Origin: a virus
Direction: 5' to 3' (one strand)
Length of the DNA stretch: 36,791 nucleotides
Virus record (IMG/VR): IMGVR_UViG_3300020176_000040
Span: 1 to 36,791 of that record
This document shows positions 21,335 through 29,280 of the stretch, in pieces. Position 1 is the first letter of the stretch, and each line of letters begins with the position of its first letter. The notes below the pieces were generated by a model that was not told where the DNA came from, did no database searches, and saw nothing but the letters and a program-made list of their open reading frames with translations. Made by a program: the position numbers and the translations under genes.

Positions 21335-22890
21335 TGGCATATATTGACGACATCGGAAGCGCCCCCGGACAGGCTTATGATTGGGCTAAGAGGCAGTTTA
21401 TCAGCCTGACTAAGCCCAACGAGGACGACGGCGATTATACCACGCGCTCGGCTGCCATTGCCCGCCAACAGAAGCTGGCTGAAGCCCTGTCCCAGATGGG
21501 CAATCAGGAGCAGGCCGTTTATACGGCTGGCGGCATTACCGCGCCTATGTCCCCAATGGGGGCGCTGGCTCGCGGGCTGAGTAGCTTCGGCGGGTCTTAT
21601 CTGGCTGGCAAGGCTGCGGGTGATGAGGCGGCGGCGAAGAAGGCTGCAAAGACTGAAGCGGTTACTGCCCTTGAATCGCTTTATAAGCTGCCTGATACGA
21701 CTGGCCTTGTTATGTCTGCCGCAGATACGGGCGAAACTAAAATGCCTATTACTGCGCCTGCATTTACAATTCCCGGTAGTAATATTCCAAATGCTGCTGT
21801 TACGGGTTATGGCATGATGCCAAATGCACCTCGTACCGAAGTTGGCACAATACCTGGCGCAGATCGTCCATATGCTGAACAGCAGAAAATGCTTAATCAG
21901 TGGGCTTTGAGCGATAACCCCAATCTCGCTGCCCTTGCGCCTGTTCTTGCGGCGCAACTTAAGCCTGAATACAAAGAGGTCGGTGCTGGCGGGCTTGCTC
22001 GTATAAACCCCAATGGAACAGTTTCTTCTGTAGTTGGTCCAAAACCAACAAAAGAATTTAGGCAATTGACACCGCAAGAAGTAGCTCAAAGCGGCCTTCC
22101 TAAAGGTACGCTTGCAGTAATCGGATCTGATGGAAATTTAGAAGTTAAATATAATCCTACTGCTAACGCTATTTCTGAAAGCATGTTAGGTATTGCTCAA
22201 GCAAATTTGGCACTAAATCAAAAAAGACAAAATGGGCAATTTGGTCTTAACGATCAAGAAAATGATGCTTTGTTTGGTCCTAATGGAGCAGTGGCTCGCG
22301 GACTCGTTAATCCAGATAGGATTAATTCGAGAACGGCGCATATTCTTGCTAAAGCTGCCATGGCAAATCCAGATTTGAACATGGTGAACGCCGCTGGCGT
22401 AGCGGCCATGATGAAAAATCCTACATTTCAAAATAAAGCTATGGTTGCTGATACGCTTCCTGCAATTATTGAAAATGTTAAAGAAGCCGGACAAAAAGTT
22501 GATTTTAGCAATGTAGCTTTTGTTGGAAAGCTGCAAGCATTTACCAAAGGTCAGCTTAACGATCCTGATTTTATTAGTTACATGGCTCAAAGAAATGACG
22601 CAATTCAAGCAATTACAAATGTTATGCGCGGCGTCGGCATGAGCGACAAATCAATTGAATTGGAACTTAAAGCAGCCCCTGAGACAATGTCTCCAAAAGC
22701 ATTTGAAGCATGGGCGCAATCACAAAATGCTATGCTTGCGCCTCGTTTGCATAAATACCAAGGAATTATATTGAATACAAATGCTCCGGGCGGTCAAAAT
22801 ACTGCTATGCCTCAAAATAATAAACCCGTATCCGGAACTCCAGAATACGTTCGTGGTGCCGATGGCAAGTTAAAGCTAAAGGGGACGTAA
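21331..22890 (+). CDS. Putative internal virion (ejection) protein
   Basis: A 519-residue protein following the S74-tailed gene and preceding another large protein, the usual place of podoviral ejection proteins. It is helical, with a small-residue region near 60-95 (GALARGLSSFGGSYLAGKAAGDEAAAKKAAKT). Base composition breaks inside the gene, at about 21700-22000, from about two-thirds GC to about one-third GC, indicating that the 3' two thirds have a different history. The gene starts inside the previous stop (TGATG) and has no catalytic motif that I recognise. Confidence 0.65.
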   Translation: MMAYIDDIGSAPGQAYDWAKRQFISLTKPNEDDGDYTTRSAAIARQQKLAEALSQMGNQEQAVYTAGGITAPMSPMGALARGLSSFGGSYLAGKAAGDEAAAKKAAKTEAVTALESLYKLPDTTGLVMSAADTGETKMPITAPAFTIPGSNIPNAAVTGYGMMPNAPRTEVGTIPGADRPYAEQQKMLNQWALSDNPNLAALAPVLAAQLKPEYKEVGAGGLARINPNGTVSSVVGPKPTKEFRQLTPQEVAQSGLPKGTLAVIGSDGNLEVKYNPTANAISESMLGIAQANLALNQKRQNGQFGLNDQENDALFGPNGAVARGLVNPDRINSRTAHILAKAAMANPDLNMVNAAGVAAMMKNPTFQNKAMVADTLPAIIENVKEAGQKVDFSNVAFVGKLQAFTKGQLNDPDFISYMAQRNDAIQAITNVMRGVGMSDKSIELELKAAPETMSPKAFEAWAQSQNAMLAPRLHKYQGIILNTNAPGGQNTAMPQNNKPVSGTPEYVRGADGKLKLKGT

Positions 22891-24572
22891 TGACTAAGCC
22901 AATTATAGTTGAAGGCAAGACTGTTCTTGTCCCCGACGACGCAACACCAGAAGAAATGTTGCAGATAGCCAATGAACATGCTGCGCCAGTTAAGGCTGCG
23001 CCTGCTGCAAAACCGCAAGGCGAGCCTAGCATATTCAATAACCCATTTTTGACTGGCGTAAAAGAAGCAGCAGAACCTATGGGGTCTTTTGTTGGTGGCA
23101 TAGGCGATGTAATGGGCGCGGGGATGCGAGCTATGGGAATACCCACTCGCGATACATCAAAGCCATTGCCTCGTAATGTCACTGTTCCGGGGCAATTTTT
23201 GACGCCAGGGACCGTTGCAGAAGATAGTTATAAACCTACAACGGCTGGAGGCCGATACATTGAAACTTTGGGTCAATTCGCGCCAACGGTGGGACTTGGC
23301 CCTGCTGGAGCGGCTGGAAAAATCATCTCTGTTGCGCTACCAGCAATTGCTTCTCAAACAGGACGAGAACTTTTCAGGGGAACATCAGCAGAACCATATG
23401 CTGGAGCTGTTGGTGCGCTTATTGGTGGTCTTCCTGTTGGCGCTGTTAGTAGGGGTGCGAAATCATTAGCTAACGCACTAGAAATGGGTGCGCCTGTTGT
23501 TTCCAAAACAACAGTTGATGAAATTGCGCCCACTATTGAAGATATTCATAATACTGCAACTACAAATTACAATGCTTTGCGTGATCCAGAAAAAAACCCG
23601 ATCATTAAAACTGACAAATTAAAAGAGTTAAAAACTCAAATTAGAGATGTTTTGGCGGAAAATTCTTTTAGTTCAGCTAATCATCCGCAAACTGCAAGGC
23701 TTTGGAAAACCGTACAAGGTCTTCCGCAGGGAAAAGCAATCGAAGTCGATCCTGCGCTTCAAGATGAAATTGAAAGCATTTTTGGTCCTGGAACTGCTAC
23801 GCCAGAAGAAAAAATCCCTGCTATCAATGGATCAACTTTGCGAGGTTTGGAAACTGTTAGACAGCAAGCTGTAAATGCTGGCCGAGATTTTCGCAGCGGC
23901 GATGGCTTTTTGGCTAATAAAGTCAAAGGCGTAATTTCAAAATTTATGTCTGATCTTGACCCACAAACGGATATTATTGGAACAGAGGCCACGGGTCCAA
24001 TTTCTGAGGGTGCCACTAATATTCCGGGGTTAGCTAATCTTCAAGAAGCTCGCAGCGCCTGGTCAACAATGAAAAAGGCGCAAACCATTCAAAGCATTAT
24101 TGATAATGCTGATATACGGGGCGCTGCCAATTATACCCAAGCAGGAAGCGATACTGCGCTCCGTCGCGGATTTGCCAATTTGGCAACAAACTCAAAGAAA
24201 ATGGCTCAATTTTCTCCGGAAGAACAAGATGCCATCATAAAGGTCGCCAAGGGCGGGCCCATGACCAATATTCTGCGCGGCATTGGTAAGTTTGCTATTC
24301 GTGGGCCTGTATCTGGATTTGCTACTCATGCGGTAGGAAGCGTTCTTGGGCCGCTTGGCCCATATGTTCTTGCGGGCGCGGCTGAAGCCGCAAAAGCGGG
24401 CGGAGCCAGCGGTACAGAAAATAGCATAAATCAATTAAATGCTTTGGTTAGAGGTGGCCCGGAATCTTTGACGCGATTGAAGGATTTGAAGAAAAATCTT
24501 CTTGTTGAAGGTCTTAAAAATTATCTTCCTGCCTCAATGGGCGCAGCCGGTTTGATAGGCCAGCAACAATGA
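22890..24572 (+). CDS. Putative internal virion (ejection) protein
   Basis: A 560-residue protein with a short N-terminal segment (IIVEGKTVLVPDDATPEEMLQIANEH). A glycine-rich hydrophobic region suited to membrane contact follows (about residues 105-200, including VGLGPAGAAGKIISVALPAIASQTG and YAGAVGALIGGLPVGAVS). A helical body comes next, then a second hydrophobic part near 470-505 (GPVSGFATHAVGSVLGPLGPYVLAGAAEAA). Two hydrophobic stretches fit a protein that inserts into the host envelope during ejection. Most of the gene is AT-rich; the last 330 bp return to GC-rich usage. The antisense HNH gene begins its 3' end 11 bp after the stop. Confidence 0.65.
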   Translation: MTKPIIVEGKTVLVPDDATPEEMLQIANEHAAPVKAAPAAKPQGEPSIFNNPFLTGVKEAAEPMGSFVGGIGDVMGAGMRAMGIPTRDTSKPLPRNVTVPGQFLTPGTVAEDSYKPTTAGGRYIETLGQFAPTVGLGPAGAAGKIISVALPAIASQTGRELFRGTSAEPYAGAVGALIGGLPVGAVSRGAKSLANALEMGAPVVSKTTVDEIAPTIEDIHNTATTNYNALRDPEKNPIIKTDKLKELKTQIRDVLAENSFSSANHPQTARLWKTVQGLPQGKAIEVDPALQDEIESIFGPGTATPEEKIPAINGSTLRGLETVRQQAVNAGRDFRSGDGFLANKVKGVISKFMSDLDPQTDIIGTEATGPISEGATNIPGLANLQEARSAWSTMKKAQTIQSIIDNADIRGAANYTQAGSDTALRRGFANLATNSKKMAQFSPEEQDAIIKVAKGGPMTNILRGIGKFAIRGPVSGFATHAVGSVLGPLGPYVLAGAAEAAKAGGASGTENSINQLNALVRGGPESLTRLKDLKKNLLVEGLKNYLPASMGAAGLIGQQQ

Positions 24573-24583
24573 CCCGCCTTGCA

Positions 24584-25195
24584 TCAGGATTTGTGCTTCT
24601 TTCGCCATGCGGCCATCCGTATGCGGGCGCACGGCTTGCAGTATTTCCTGATTTCCTTGCCGTTTTTGATCTCGACAACGACATTCTCAGGCGTCCGTTC
24701 ATGGCCGTATTTGCAGAGCGGCTTGTTCTTGCGTTTATACGCGCTGGTAAGGCCGCCCAAGAAAAGGCCGCTGTAGTCCTGCTGGGAGTCGGGCGACAGC
24801 ACCCGTTCCGGGGGCCAGCCAAGCTTGTGGCGTCCCAGCACGGTGCTGTAGCTGATGCCAGACTTTTCGGACCACTGCATCAGGCTCATGGTAAGCCCTT
24901 CATGGGTCATATAGATGTTGCGGGCGGTATTGTTGGCTTGCTCTTTCCTAGTCGCCCAGTGGCAGTTCTCAGGGCTGTAGGGGCCGTTATTATCCGCGCG
25001 TTCAAGGGTGTATTTGTCCGGCGGGTGGCCCAAATCGGCCAAGAAGGCGTTAAAGTCGTCCCAAGCTGGGCAAACTTTGATGCCCCTGCCGCCGTAGCGG
25101 TCATAATGGGCGGCTTTAGGGTTATTGCAACGATTCTTCATTGCAACCCAAATATGATAAATTCTAGAATAGGACAGTCCGTGTCTTTTTGTCAT
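24584..25195 (-). CDS. Free-standing HNH homing endonuclease-like protein
   Basis: A 203-residue protein encoded against the structural operon. The N-terminal domain has YHIWVAMKNRCNNPKAAHYD, YGGRGIKVCPAWDDFNAFLAD (35-54) and LERADNNGPYSPENCHWAT (64-82), the pattern of a common phage HNH homing endonuclease family. Residues about 95-134 (THEGLTMSLMQWSEKSGIS...GWPPERVLS) form a NUMOD-like helix-turn-helix for DNA recognition. The end is a zinc knuckle CKYGHERTPEN...KYCKPC. Such enzymes cut DNA of related phages lacking the gene. It has its own upstream promoter. A full open frame on the other strand is a shadow. Confidence 0.85.
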   Translation of the reverse strand: MTKRHGLSYSRIYHIWVAMKNRCNNPKAAHYDRYGGRGIKVCPAWDDFNAFLADLGHPPDKYTLERADNNGPYSPENCHWATRKEQANNTARNIYMTHEGLTMSLMQWSEKSGISYSTVLGRHKLGWPPERVLSPDSQQDYSGLFLGGLTSAYKRKNKPLCKYGHERTPENVVVEIKNGKEIRKYCKPCARIRMAAWRKKHKS

Positions 25196-25201
25196 GAGCC
25201 T

Positions 25202-25229
25202 GTTATAACATATCGCAAGGAGTTGTCAA
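25202..25229 (-). promoter_or_regulatory. Near-consensus sigma70 promoter for the HNH gene
   Basis: On the minus strand TTGACA (25229-25224) and TATAAC (25207-25202) are 16 nt apart. The -10 ends only 6 nt before the HNH start codon, so transcripts may be leaderless. The -35 overlaps the translation start region of the fibre gene on the other strand. Confidence 0.6.
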
Positions 25230-26369
25230 ATGGCCTATAACGGAAGTGGCACGTTCAACATAACCACGGCAGGCCAGCCAGTCGTCACTGGCACGGTCAT
25301 ATCATCCACAGCGTTTAACGCGCTCACGGCGGACTTGGCTACGGGCTTGTCCACGGCAATCACGAAGGACGGGCAGACCACGACCACGGCCCGCATCCTG
25401 TTCGCGCAGGGTATTAGCTCCACGCTGGTCACGGATGCTACGTCAGCCACGACAGGCTCGATCATCACGGCGGGCGGTATATCCACGCAAAAGGCGCTGT
25501 GGGTGGGGACGACCAGCAGGCTTGTGGGCAATGTACAGGCTGATGGTTTGCTCGGCATTGGCATGACGCCGAGCAACATTCTGGATATTACGCAGAACCA
25601 GAACGCTGGCTCATTTATAAAACTGTTAAATAATAACGCAAGCACAGCCGCCAATTCTCAATTGAGATTGTCCAACGGGACAAATTCAGCCGATTTGTTG
25701 ATGCTTGGAACAGGATACACAACTAGCGGAATGTTCCAGCAAGGCGGTGCAATGCTGAGGTGTGATGGCCCCGGTGGCCTTACTATTGTGACGCAGGCGG
25801 TCCAGCCAATTTACTTTGGCATCAACAGCAGCGAAGTCGCCCGCTTCGACACCAGCGGCAGACTGCTTTTAAACACAACGGCTACACTCTCAATCGACAG
25901 GAACGAAGCCGCATTTCCGGGCAGCACGGCCAATGGGTTTGGCTTTAACGACACAACCGCCACTACGGGCTCCAACTTCCTTGTGTTTAGGTCTAACGGC
26001 ACGGCTATCGGAACAATATCCAATAACGCTAACACGGGCGTTTTGTATAACGTCACGTCCGATAAGGAACTGAAAGACTTCGTTAGCGTCCACGACAACG
26101 GCGACACCCTAGACCGCATTGAGTGGAACGACTTTACTTGGAAGTCACACCCGGATAACGGCATTAAAGTCGGTGCGTTCGCGCAGGACATTTACAAAAT
26201 TCTGCCGGATGTTGTTACGCCCGGAAGGGGTACGGTTGGCGAGGAAGATTTCATTCCTTGGCAGGTCGATTATACCGGCCTAGTCCCCTATCTCGGCGCT
26301 GAAGTTAAATCGCTACGCGCTCGCGTTGCCACACTCGAAGCCCGCTTAACCGCACTGGAGACTAAATAA
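25230..26369 (+). CDS. Tail fibre with S74 chaperone domain
   Basis: A 379-residue protein of receptor-binding fibre type. The N-terminal part (GSGTFNITTAGQPVVTGTVISSTAFNALTADLATGLSTAI) is a frequent phage tail-fibre start. The middle is beta-repeat-like. The last about 110 residues (SDKELKDFVSVHDNGDTLDR..., GAFAQDIYKILPDVV, ending in a coiled coil) form an S74 intramolecular chaperone that helps trimer folding and then normally cleaves itself off. The Ser-Asp pair at the domain start is present. AAGGAG lies 8 nt before the ATG. Confidence 0.82.
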   Translation: MAYNGSGTFNITTAGQPVVTGTVISSTAFNALTADLATGLSTAITKDGQTTTTARILFAQGISSTLVTDATSATTGSIITAGGISTQKALWVGTTSRLVGNVQADGLLGIGMTPSNILDITQNQNAGSFIKLLNNNASTAANSQLRLSNGTNSADLLMLGTGYTTSGMFQQGGAMLRCDGPGGLTIVTQAVQPIYFGINSSEVARFDTSGRLLLNTTATLSIDRNEAAFPGSTANGFGFNDTTATTGSNFLVFRSNGTAIGTISNNANTGVLYNVTSDKELKDFVSVHDNGDTLDRIEWNDFTWKSHPDNGIKVGAFAQDIYKILPDVVTPGRGTVGEEDFIPWQVDYTGLVPYLGAEVKSLRARVATLEARLTALETK

Positions 26370-26515
26370 TGCAACTCGACCTTACCATCGACCAGATCAA
26401 CGTCATCATGTCCGCGCTGGGCAATGCCCCGTTTATACAGGTCGAAGGCATCATCAACGAAATCCGCAAGCAGGTTCAGCCGCAGCTTGCTCCACAGGAA
26501 GCCCCGCCGACATGA
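26369..26515 (+). CDS. 48-residue hypothetical protein
   Basis: A short gene linked to both neighbours: ATG in the fibre stop (TAATG) and stop overlapping the next ATG (ATGA). The product begins MQLDLTIDQINVIMSALGN and is helical. It resembles short phage proteins of the type 'L-T-x-x-x-x-N-x-I-L-x-A-L' found after tail or lysis genes, with no known role. Confidence 0.6.
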   Translation: MQLDLTIDQINVIMSALGNAPFIQVEGIINEIRKQVQPQLAPQEAPPT

Positions 26516-26694
26516 GCAACCTTTTGAGCGAGGCGGAAATGAACGCCATTGCCGAACGCGCGGCAGACCGGGCAATTGAAAAGGTCTATGAGCAGATCGG
26601 CAAATCCGTTGCTCAGAAGGTATATTGGTTCATTGGCGTGGTCGTGGTGGGGATGCTGTTCCTGCTGGCCGGACATGGGATAACAAAGTCATGA
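26512..26694 (+). CDS. Small single-span membrane protein (holin-like)
   Basis: A 60-residue protein with a charged helical N-terminus (SEAEMNAIAERAADRAIEKVYEQIG) and one membrane helix near the C-terminus (about residues 38-55, VYWFIGVVVVGMLFLLAG). Its place before the lysis genes makes a holin or holin regulator possible. Overlaps on both sides (ATGA) show tight coupling. The true holin cannot be singled out among the small membrane proteins here. Confidence 0.55.
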   Translation: MSNLLSEAEMNAIAERAADRAIEKVYEQIGKSVAQKVYWFIGVVVVGMLFLLAGHGITKS

Positions 26695-27044
26695 TTGAAG
26701 ACCTAGTCGCGCGTGTATTCGCGCTCAGAAACGCCGTCCATCTAGCTCACTGGGCGTCCAAGTCTTATTCGGAGCATAAGGCGCTTGGTAAGTTCTATGA
26801 AGCCCTGATTGACGGCATCGACGGCATCATTGAGGCTTATCAGGGCTATTATGGCCTGATTGGCGAGGTGCGGACGATCCAGATGCCCAAGACGGATATT
26901 ACAGCCAAGATTCACAGCGAACTGGCCTATCTGGTCAATAACCGGGACAAGATTTGCCAGAAGAACCCCATGCTGCTCAATTTGTTCGATGGGTTCACTG
27001 CTGAATACTCGACTACCCTGTATAAGCTCGTCAACTTGAAGTAG
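26691..27044 (+). CDS. DUF5856-like helical protein
   Basis: The start is ATG 26691, overlapping the previous stop; the frame is open upstream to 26625 but inside the neighbour. The 117-residue helical protein has RNAVHLAHWASKSYSEHKALGKFYEALIDGIDGIIEAYQGYYG. This is the signature of a phage family of unknown function (DUF5856), with a His/Glu-rich helix bundle that recalls Dps-like four-helix proteins. The function is unknown. It is not obviously a lysis protein despite its neighbours. Confidence 0.65.
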   Translation: MIEDLVARVFALRNAVHLAHWASKSYSEHKALGKFYEALIDGIDGIIEAYQGYYGLIGEVRTIQMPKTDITAKIHSELAYLVNNRDKICQKNPMLLNLFDGFTAEYSTTLYKLVNLK

Positions 27045-27053
27045 GAGAATACA

Positions 27054-27209
27054 ATGTTTGCAGGCAAAAAGACGTATATCACTGCCGCTGTTGCCGTTAT
27101 TACCGCTGTGGCGGGCTATCTGACGGGCGAGGCTACTGTCGCCCAGACCGCCCAGCTGGTGTTTTCGGCTCTGTTCGCGGCGTTTATTCGCAACGGCATC
27201 TCGGCCTGA
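27054..27209 (+). CDS. Putative two-span holin
   Basis: A 51-residue protein, starting after GGAGAAT, with two hydrophobic segments: about residues 7-22 (TYITAAVAVITAVAGYLTG) and about 32-48 (QLVFSALFAAFIRNGIS). The small size and two-helix layout, directly before spanin and endolysin genes, fit a class II-type holin that opens the membrane for lysis. Its stop overlaps the next start (TGATG). The other candidate is the protein at 26512. Confidence 0.6.
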   Translation: MFAGKKTYITAAVAVITAVAGYLTGEATVAQTAQLVFSALFAAFIRNGISA

Positions 27210-27433
27210 TGTTGGCCTTTCTGGCCCCGTTCTTTCAGCTTCTGAGCGGCCTTATGGGCTATTTTCGGGATAAAAAGCTGACGGACGGGGCGGTGGCTGA
27301 AGCTAGGGTCGAATCATTACAGGCGCAATTGCATGAAATACGGCAGGCAAATCAGGCTAGGGATGCTGTGCGGGCTGCTGCTACCGCTGATCCAGGCGTG
27401 TTGCGGTCCCCAGACCCCGATAGCCGGGACTGA
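27209..27433 (+). CDS. i-spanin (Rz-like)
   Basis: A 74-residue protein with an N-terminal membrane anchor (about 1-18, MLAFLAPFFQLLSGLMGYF). A charged helical stalk follows (RDKKLTDGAVAEARVESLQAQLHEIRQANQARD). This is the layout of an inner-membrane spanin subunit. A lipoprotein gene is nested in its 3' end in the +1 frame, the classic Rz/Rz1 arrangement. Spanins disrupt the outer membrane at lysis. The stalk is shorter than in lambda Rz (153 residues). Confidence 0.65.
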   Translation: MLAFLAPFFQLLSGLMGYFRDKKLTDGAVAEARVESLQAQLHEIRQANQARDAVRAAATADPGVLRSPDPDSRD

Positions 27434-27551
27434 CTTTTGTGCAGTTGCGAAGGTTATTCAGTTTTCCCGGCTGCATGACACGCTAGAGACAATTGAGGCC
27501 GTAAAAGAGCATAATGCGGTCTATCACACGCTTTGCCCGAAGGCCCCATGA
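27333..27551 (+). CDS. o-spanin (Rz1-like lipoprotein)
   Basis: A 72-residue protein read in the +1 frame relative to the i-spanin gene, overlapping it by 101 nt and extending beyond it. A basic start and hydrophobic core end in a lipobox LLLPLIQA-C (Cys23), indicating lipidation and an outer-membrane location after signal cleavage. The mature part ends in TDFCAVAKVIQF...EAVKEHNAVYHTLCPK, a pattern I recall from small phage lysis-region proteins. The stop overlaps the endolysin start (ATGA). Confidence 0.65.
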   Translation: MKYGRQIRLGMLCGLLLPLIQACCGPQTPIAGTDFCAVAKVIQFSRLHDTLETIEAVKEHNAVYHTLCPKAP

Positions 27552-28069
27552 ACTCGACTTTTGAATATGCCATGCGCCTCTTGCTTCGCCATGAGGGCGG
27601 TTTTGTCCATCATCCCCAAGACCCCGGCGGGATGACCAATCTAGGCGTCACCAAGGCCGTCTGGGACGCCCACACGGGCAAGGATGCGTCTGAGGCGGAT
27701 ATGAGGGCCTTGACGCCGGAAGCCGTCCAGCCGGTCTATAAAGCCCGCTATTGGGACGCTATCCACGGGGACGCCCTGCCGCACGGGGTGGACTATTGCC
27801 TGTTCGACTGCGCGGTCAATTCTGGCCCCGGCAGGGCTATCAAGCTGGCCCAGTATGTCCTGCACCAGAAGGTTGACGGCAGCCTTGGCCCCAAGACTCT
27901 GGCGGCCATCCATGAGGCCGATCCTGTCGAGTTTATTGAGGATTACAGCCAGCGCCGTTTGGACTTCCTCAAATCCCTGCCTACTTGGGCGACTTTCGGC
28001 GGTGGCTGGAGTAGGCGGGTGGGCGAGGTTGAGATCGAGGCGAAAAGAATAGCATATTTCCAGACCTAA
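27548..28069 (+). CDS. Endolysin, glycoside hydrolase family 108
   Basis: A 173-residue muramidase from ATG 27548; an upstream in-frame ATG at 27533 lies inside the spanin gene and is less likely. The active-site motif RHEGGFVHHPQDPGGMTNLGVT (14-35, catalytic Glu16) is diagnostic of GH108. The C-terminal half (YCLFDCAVNSGPGRAIKLAQ, VDGSLGPKTLAAI) matches the family's peptidoglycan-binding domain 3. There is no signal peptide, so export depends on a holin. It is the last lysis gene, with 15 bp before the phosphoesterase gene. Confidence 0.88.
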   Translation: MNSTFEYAMRLLLRHEGGFVHHPQDPGGMTNLGVTKAVWDAHTGKDASEADMRALTPEAVQPVYKARYWDAIHGDALPHGVDYCLFDCAVNSGPGRAIKLAQYVLHQKVDGSLGPKTLAAIHEADPVEFIEDYSQRRLDFLKSLPTWATFGGGWSRRVGEVEIEAKRIAYFQT

Positions 28070-28084
28070 AAAGCAAGGAATCTT

Positions 28085-29137
28085 ATGGCTAATCCCGGTA
28101 CACCAGACGAAGAATTGCTGCATTGCCTTAAAATATACGAGCGTTTCAACGGAAATCAGGTCCAAGCCGGTAACTTCCTTGGCCTTGAAAGGCGTACCCT
28201 AGCCAAGCGCATTGTGACGGCCAAAAGCAGGATTGCAGACGGTACGCTGCGCCGCGATAAGCCCTTTACCGTCGAACACACTGAAGACGGCCAAGCTACA
28301 GCCGCAGACCTTTTGGAGCGCCGCAAGAGGGACTTTGAGCGTACCAAGCGGGCCAAGAACGGTAAAAAGCTGATAGGCGTCAACGTGCATATGGACGGCC
28401 CTATCGGGATTGTTCATTTTGGCGACCCCCATGTTGACGATGACGGTACCGATATTGGCCTGATTGAAGACCACGTTAAGATCGTCAATAAAACCGAAGG
28501 GCTTTTTGGGGCCAATTTGGGCGACATCCAGAACAATTGGATTGGCCGTCTTGCCCGCCTTTATGGCGAACAATCAACGTCGCATTCTGATGCCTGGGTG
28601 CTGACTGAATGGTTGGTTAGCTCGGTCAACTGGCTGTACCTGGTGGCTGGCAACCATGATTGCTGGTCTGGCGTGGGCGACCCTCTGAAGTGGATAGCCA
28701 AGCAATCGGGCAACAATATTGAATATCATGGCTGCCGGTTAAACCTTAATTTTCCCAATAAAAAGGAAGTCCGCATTAATGCCCGCCATGATTTTGGCGG
28801 CCATAGCATGTGGAACCCGGCACATGGCCCCATGAAGGCCGTGCAAGGCGGCTGGCGCGATCACATCCTAACTTGCGGCCATAAGCATGTATCTTTCATG
28901 GCTGGCCCCCTGAAAGATCCGGCGTCTGGGTTGCTTTCTTGGACTATACGCTGCGCGGGCTACAAAACATATGACCGCTATGCAGAGGAAAATGGGCTTC
29001 CTGACCAGAATGCCTTTGCGGCCTGTGTGACCATCATTGACCCGCAATACGCTGATGATGACCCGCGCTTGATAACTGTCATCCCAGACGTTCAAGAAGG
29101 CGCTGAATTTTTAAAGTTTAAACGGCGCAAAAGATGA
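28085..29137 (+). CDS. HTH-metallophosphoesterase
   Basis: A 350-residue protein. Residues 21-46 (FNGNQVQAGNFLGLERRTLAKRIVTA) resemble a Fis-type helix-turn-helix. The C-terminal domain is a calcineurin-like metallophosphoesterase with all motifs: GDPHVDDDG (D114, H116), GDIQNN (D147), GNHDCW (N190-H191-D192) and CGHKH near 262-266. Such phage proteins are related to the Mre11/SbcD nuclease fold and may process DNA ends, though the substrate is not shown. AAGGAAT precedes the start. Confidence 0.8.
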   Translation: MANPGTPDEELLHCLKIYERFNGNQVQAGNFLGLERRTLAKRIVTAKSRIADGTLRRDKPFTVEHTEDGQATAADLLERRKRDFERTKRAKNGKKLIGVNVHMDGPIGIVHFGDPHVDDDGTDIGLIEDHVKIVNKTEGLFGANLGDIQNNWIGRLARLYGEQSTSHSDAWVLTEWLVSSVNWLYLVAGNHDCWSGVGDPLKWIAKQSGNNIEYHGCRLNLNFPNKKEVRINARHDFGGHSMWNPAHGPMKAVQGGWRDHILTCGHKHVSFMAGPLKDPASGLLSWTIRCAGYKTYDRYAEENGLPDQNAFAACVTIIDPQYADDDPRLITVIPDVQEGAEFLKFKRRKR

Positions 29138-29280
29138 GTTCTATTTTAGTTGGCTTGGTGGCAGTAATTTACGCGGCTGTGGCATTGAACCAGCTAAGTC
29201 AGAAGAACTATGCCGACTGCATAATTTGGACTGGGTATGTACTTGCAAACATTGGGTTTATTTGGAAATACTCCCAATGA
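29134..29280 (+). CDS. 48-residue two-span membrane protein
   Basis: A small gene coupled to both neighbours (ATGA at 29134 and at 29277). Two hydrophobic stretches, SSILVGLVAVIYAAVALNQ (2-20) and CIIWTGYVLANIGFIW (about 29-44), are separated by a polar loop. No family is recognised. The coupling on both sides supports it being a real gene. Confidence 0.55.
   Translation: MSSILVGLVAVIYAAVALNQLSQKNYADCIIWTGYVLANIGFIWKYSQ

Noticed and set aside
24569-25240. Rightward 223-residue open frame
   Set aside because: It is the antisense of the HNH gene, which has recognisable family motifs on the minus strand; the plus frame has none.
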